This document shows positions 48,645 to 48,660 of a stretch of 48,660 bases of DNA, one piece after another. Location: positions 1 to 48,660 of the forward strand of contig CANRIL010000018.1 of NCBI GenBank assembly GCA_947630625.1. Direction: 5' to 3'. Origin of the DNA: an uncultured Clostridia bacterium (GTDB taxonomy: Bacteria; Bacillota; Clostridia; Oscillospirales; CAG-272). The notes under the pieces are model-generated. The model worked only from the letters and a program-made list of their open reading frames with translations. It searched no databases and was not told where the DNA came from. The translations under genes and the position numbers were made by a program. Every line of letters begins with the position of its first letter. Position 1 is the first letter of the stretch.

Positions 48645-48660
48645 TTCTGATAGAATGAAG

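Noticed and set aside
1-48660. tRNA, rRNA or mobile elements
   Set aside because: No cloverleaf, rRNA core, transposase or integrase motif was seen in the gaps or frames by eye; a tRNAscan or HMM search could still find a short one.

Overview
The window reads as chromosome of a GC-rich, Gram-positive-type member of the Bacillota, most likely an uncultured clostridial gut lineage. Pointers are the miaA-ylmE-sepF-ylmG-ylmH-divIVA division cluster, an LTA-synthase-type enzyme, a surface protein with a C-terminal sorting-like signal, strong GGAGG ribosome sites, many TTGnnn-17-TATAAT promoters and TTG starts. There is no rRNA, tRNA, CRISPR array, transposase or phage gene. Genes are tightly packed and none looks broken; only the first gene (divIVA) is cut by the window edge. 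Species level cannot be read from the sequence.

Layout. 1-5.4 kb: one leftward operon, miaA, an orphan HlyD-like adaptor, ylmE, sepF, ylmG, ylmH, divIVA, with a terminator-like hairpin between sepF and ylmG. 5.4-8.6 kb: queA plus a small unknown gene (leftward), dapA (rightward), a four-helix membrane protein. 8.9-12 kb: a 996-residue MacB-type ABC ATPase/permease fusion with an operator-like promoter. 12-14.2 kb: a KdgK-type sugar kinase, a tandem-repeat spacer and a Gly/Asn-repeat lipoprotein. 14.2-20.3 kb: LTA-synthase-like sulfatase, an OmpR-type two-component system, HtrA. 20.5-25.2 kb: an MFS transporter-GDPD-CapA operon and a Cys-rich membrane protein. 25.2-31.4 kb: pgk-tpiA, an XRE regulator-U32 peptidase-uppP operon, rplM-rpsI.

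31.6-37.4 kb: a wall-anchored LamG/EEP-nuclease/InlB-repeat protein, a DUF4352-like lipoprotein, a small XRE regulator and an ECF-like sigma factor with a large membrane partner built from a duplicated extracellular domain. 37.4-44.3 kb: a DUF6807/sugar-isomerase pair, methionine gamma-lyase-like protein, then an SGNH-deacetylase fusion, a lipoprotein and a cysteine desulfurase whose 3' end is tandemly repeated downstream. 44.3-48.7 kb: pduL, a TepA/ClpP-like protease, a family-4 uracil-DNA glycosylase, and a PfkB-fold protein lacking the catalytic Asp, paired with ruvX.

The common theme is the cell envelope: division, lipoteichoic acid, undecaprenyl phosphate recycling, glycan deacetylation, quality control and envelope signalling, interspersed with core metabolism and translation. 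No single undescribed system (defence, phage or biosynthetic) is evident. The strongest candidates for something new are the sigma/sensor pair, the SGNH-deacetylase fusion with a promoter that predicts a leaderless mRNA, the LamG-EEP surface protein and the degenerate PfkB protein.
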